52,523 nucleotides of DNA, from positions 1-52,523 of the forward strand of contig DKCO01000033.1 in assembly GCA_002452215.1 (NCBI GenBank), given 5' to 3'. The DNA comes from Spirochaetales bacterium UBA6872 (GTDB lineage Bacteria > Spirochaetota > Spirochaetia > Sphaerochaetales > Sphaerochaetaceae). Below the pieces are notes generated by a model. It did no database searches. It saw nothing but the letters and a program-made list of their open reading frames with translations, and was not told the origin of the DNA. Below, one piece after another: positions 52,455-52,523 of this stretch. Positions within the stretch are counted from its first letter, which is position 1. Every line of letters starts with the position of its first letter. Both the position numbers and the translations under genes were made by a program.

Positions 52455-52523
52455 GGATAAGGGAAAAGCAGTTGAAATAAAAAGGGTCGTTGCCTAAAGT
52501 TTTAGTAGCAAAAAAAAACGGAG

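Larger units (their letters stand above)
50641..52470 (-). mobile_element. IS200/IS605-family insertion sequence
   Basis: The element contains tnpA (Y1 transposase) and tnpB in the same direction with a short overlap, hairpins at the right end (50651-50706) and a hairpin at the left end (52442-52454). No terminal inverted repeats or target duplications are expected for this family, and none are seen. Both genes are open, so it could be active. The boundaries are approximate. Confidence 0.75.

Noticed and set aside
1..52523. CRISPR arrays, tRNA or rRNA genes
   Set aside because: No regularly spaced repeats, no cloverleaf-like segments and no rRNA sequence were recognised anywhere in the window.

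Overview
Kind of organism. The window is AT-rich, densely packed chromosomal DNA. It carries housekeeping genes (mnmE, mnmG, rsmG, ftsK, epmA, efp) and an outer-membrane-type beta-barrel protein with a signal peptide, so the cell has a Gram-negative-style envelope. A processive glycolipid-type glycosyltransferase, an MMPL/RND exporter, homopolymeric G tracts at surface genes and many selfish modules fit a host-associated spirochaete (Treponema/Sphaerochaeta relatives). That placement is inference; there is no rRNA or other decisive marker here.

Layout. 1-2.7 kb: AlkD-like DNA repair protein, an esterase and a DUF4143 ATPase. 2.9-19.7 kb: a surface-glycan cluster on both strands. It holds three paralogous capsular-polysaccharide-type glycosyltransferases, two LicD proteins, a class V aminotransferase, a cytidylyltransferase/oxidoreductase fusion, a flippase, an MMPL exporter, a Wzy-like polymerase and four more glycosyltransferases. 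19.8-28.2 kb: a Wzi-like outer-membrane protein, a D-aminoacylase and a degenerate Fic/HTH protein, interspersed with a structured-RNA/DUF3800 module, a PIN toxin-antitoxin pair and a DUF4143 ATPase. 28.9-31.2 kb: FAD dehydrogenase plus LrgA/LrgB. 31.2-35.9 kb: another DUF4143 ATPase, a transposase relic, a YafQ/DinJ pair, IS21 and terminase relics, and a Fic-family gene inside an inverted-repeat operator. 35.9-38.6 kb: sugar-acid catabolic genes (reductase, aldolase) with an IclR regulator. 38.7-48.6 kb: YitT protein, then ftsK-rsmG-mnmG-mnmE on the minus strand and epmA-efp on the plus strand. 48.7-52.5 kb: a fourth DUF4143 ATPase, a flavin reductase and an IS200/IS605 element (TnpA, TnpB, probable guide RNA).

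How the parts work together. The glycan cluster looks able to make, flip, polymerise and decorate a surface polymer with a CDP-activated small group. Nine-G tracts sit inside one glycosyltransferase and directly in front of the start codon of the Wzi-like outer-membrane protein, which suggests phase-variable surface display.

Most unusual pattern. Three times, a small selfish-looking module (RNA+DUF3800, PIN toxin-antitoxin, Fic) lies directly downstream of an intact minus-strand gene and is followed by a truncated copy of the 3' part of that same gene. The repeated geometry suggests one shared insertion route, either integration that restores the gene end or recombination between gene ends.
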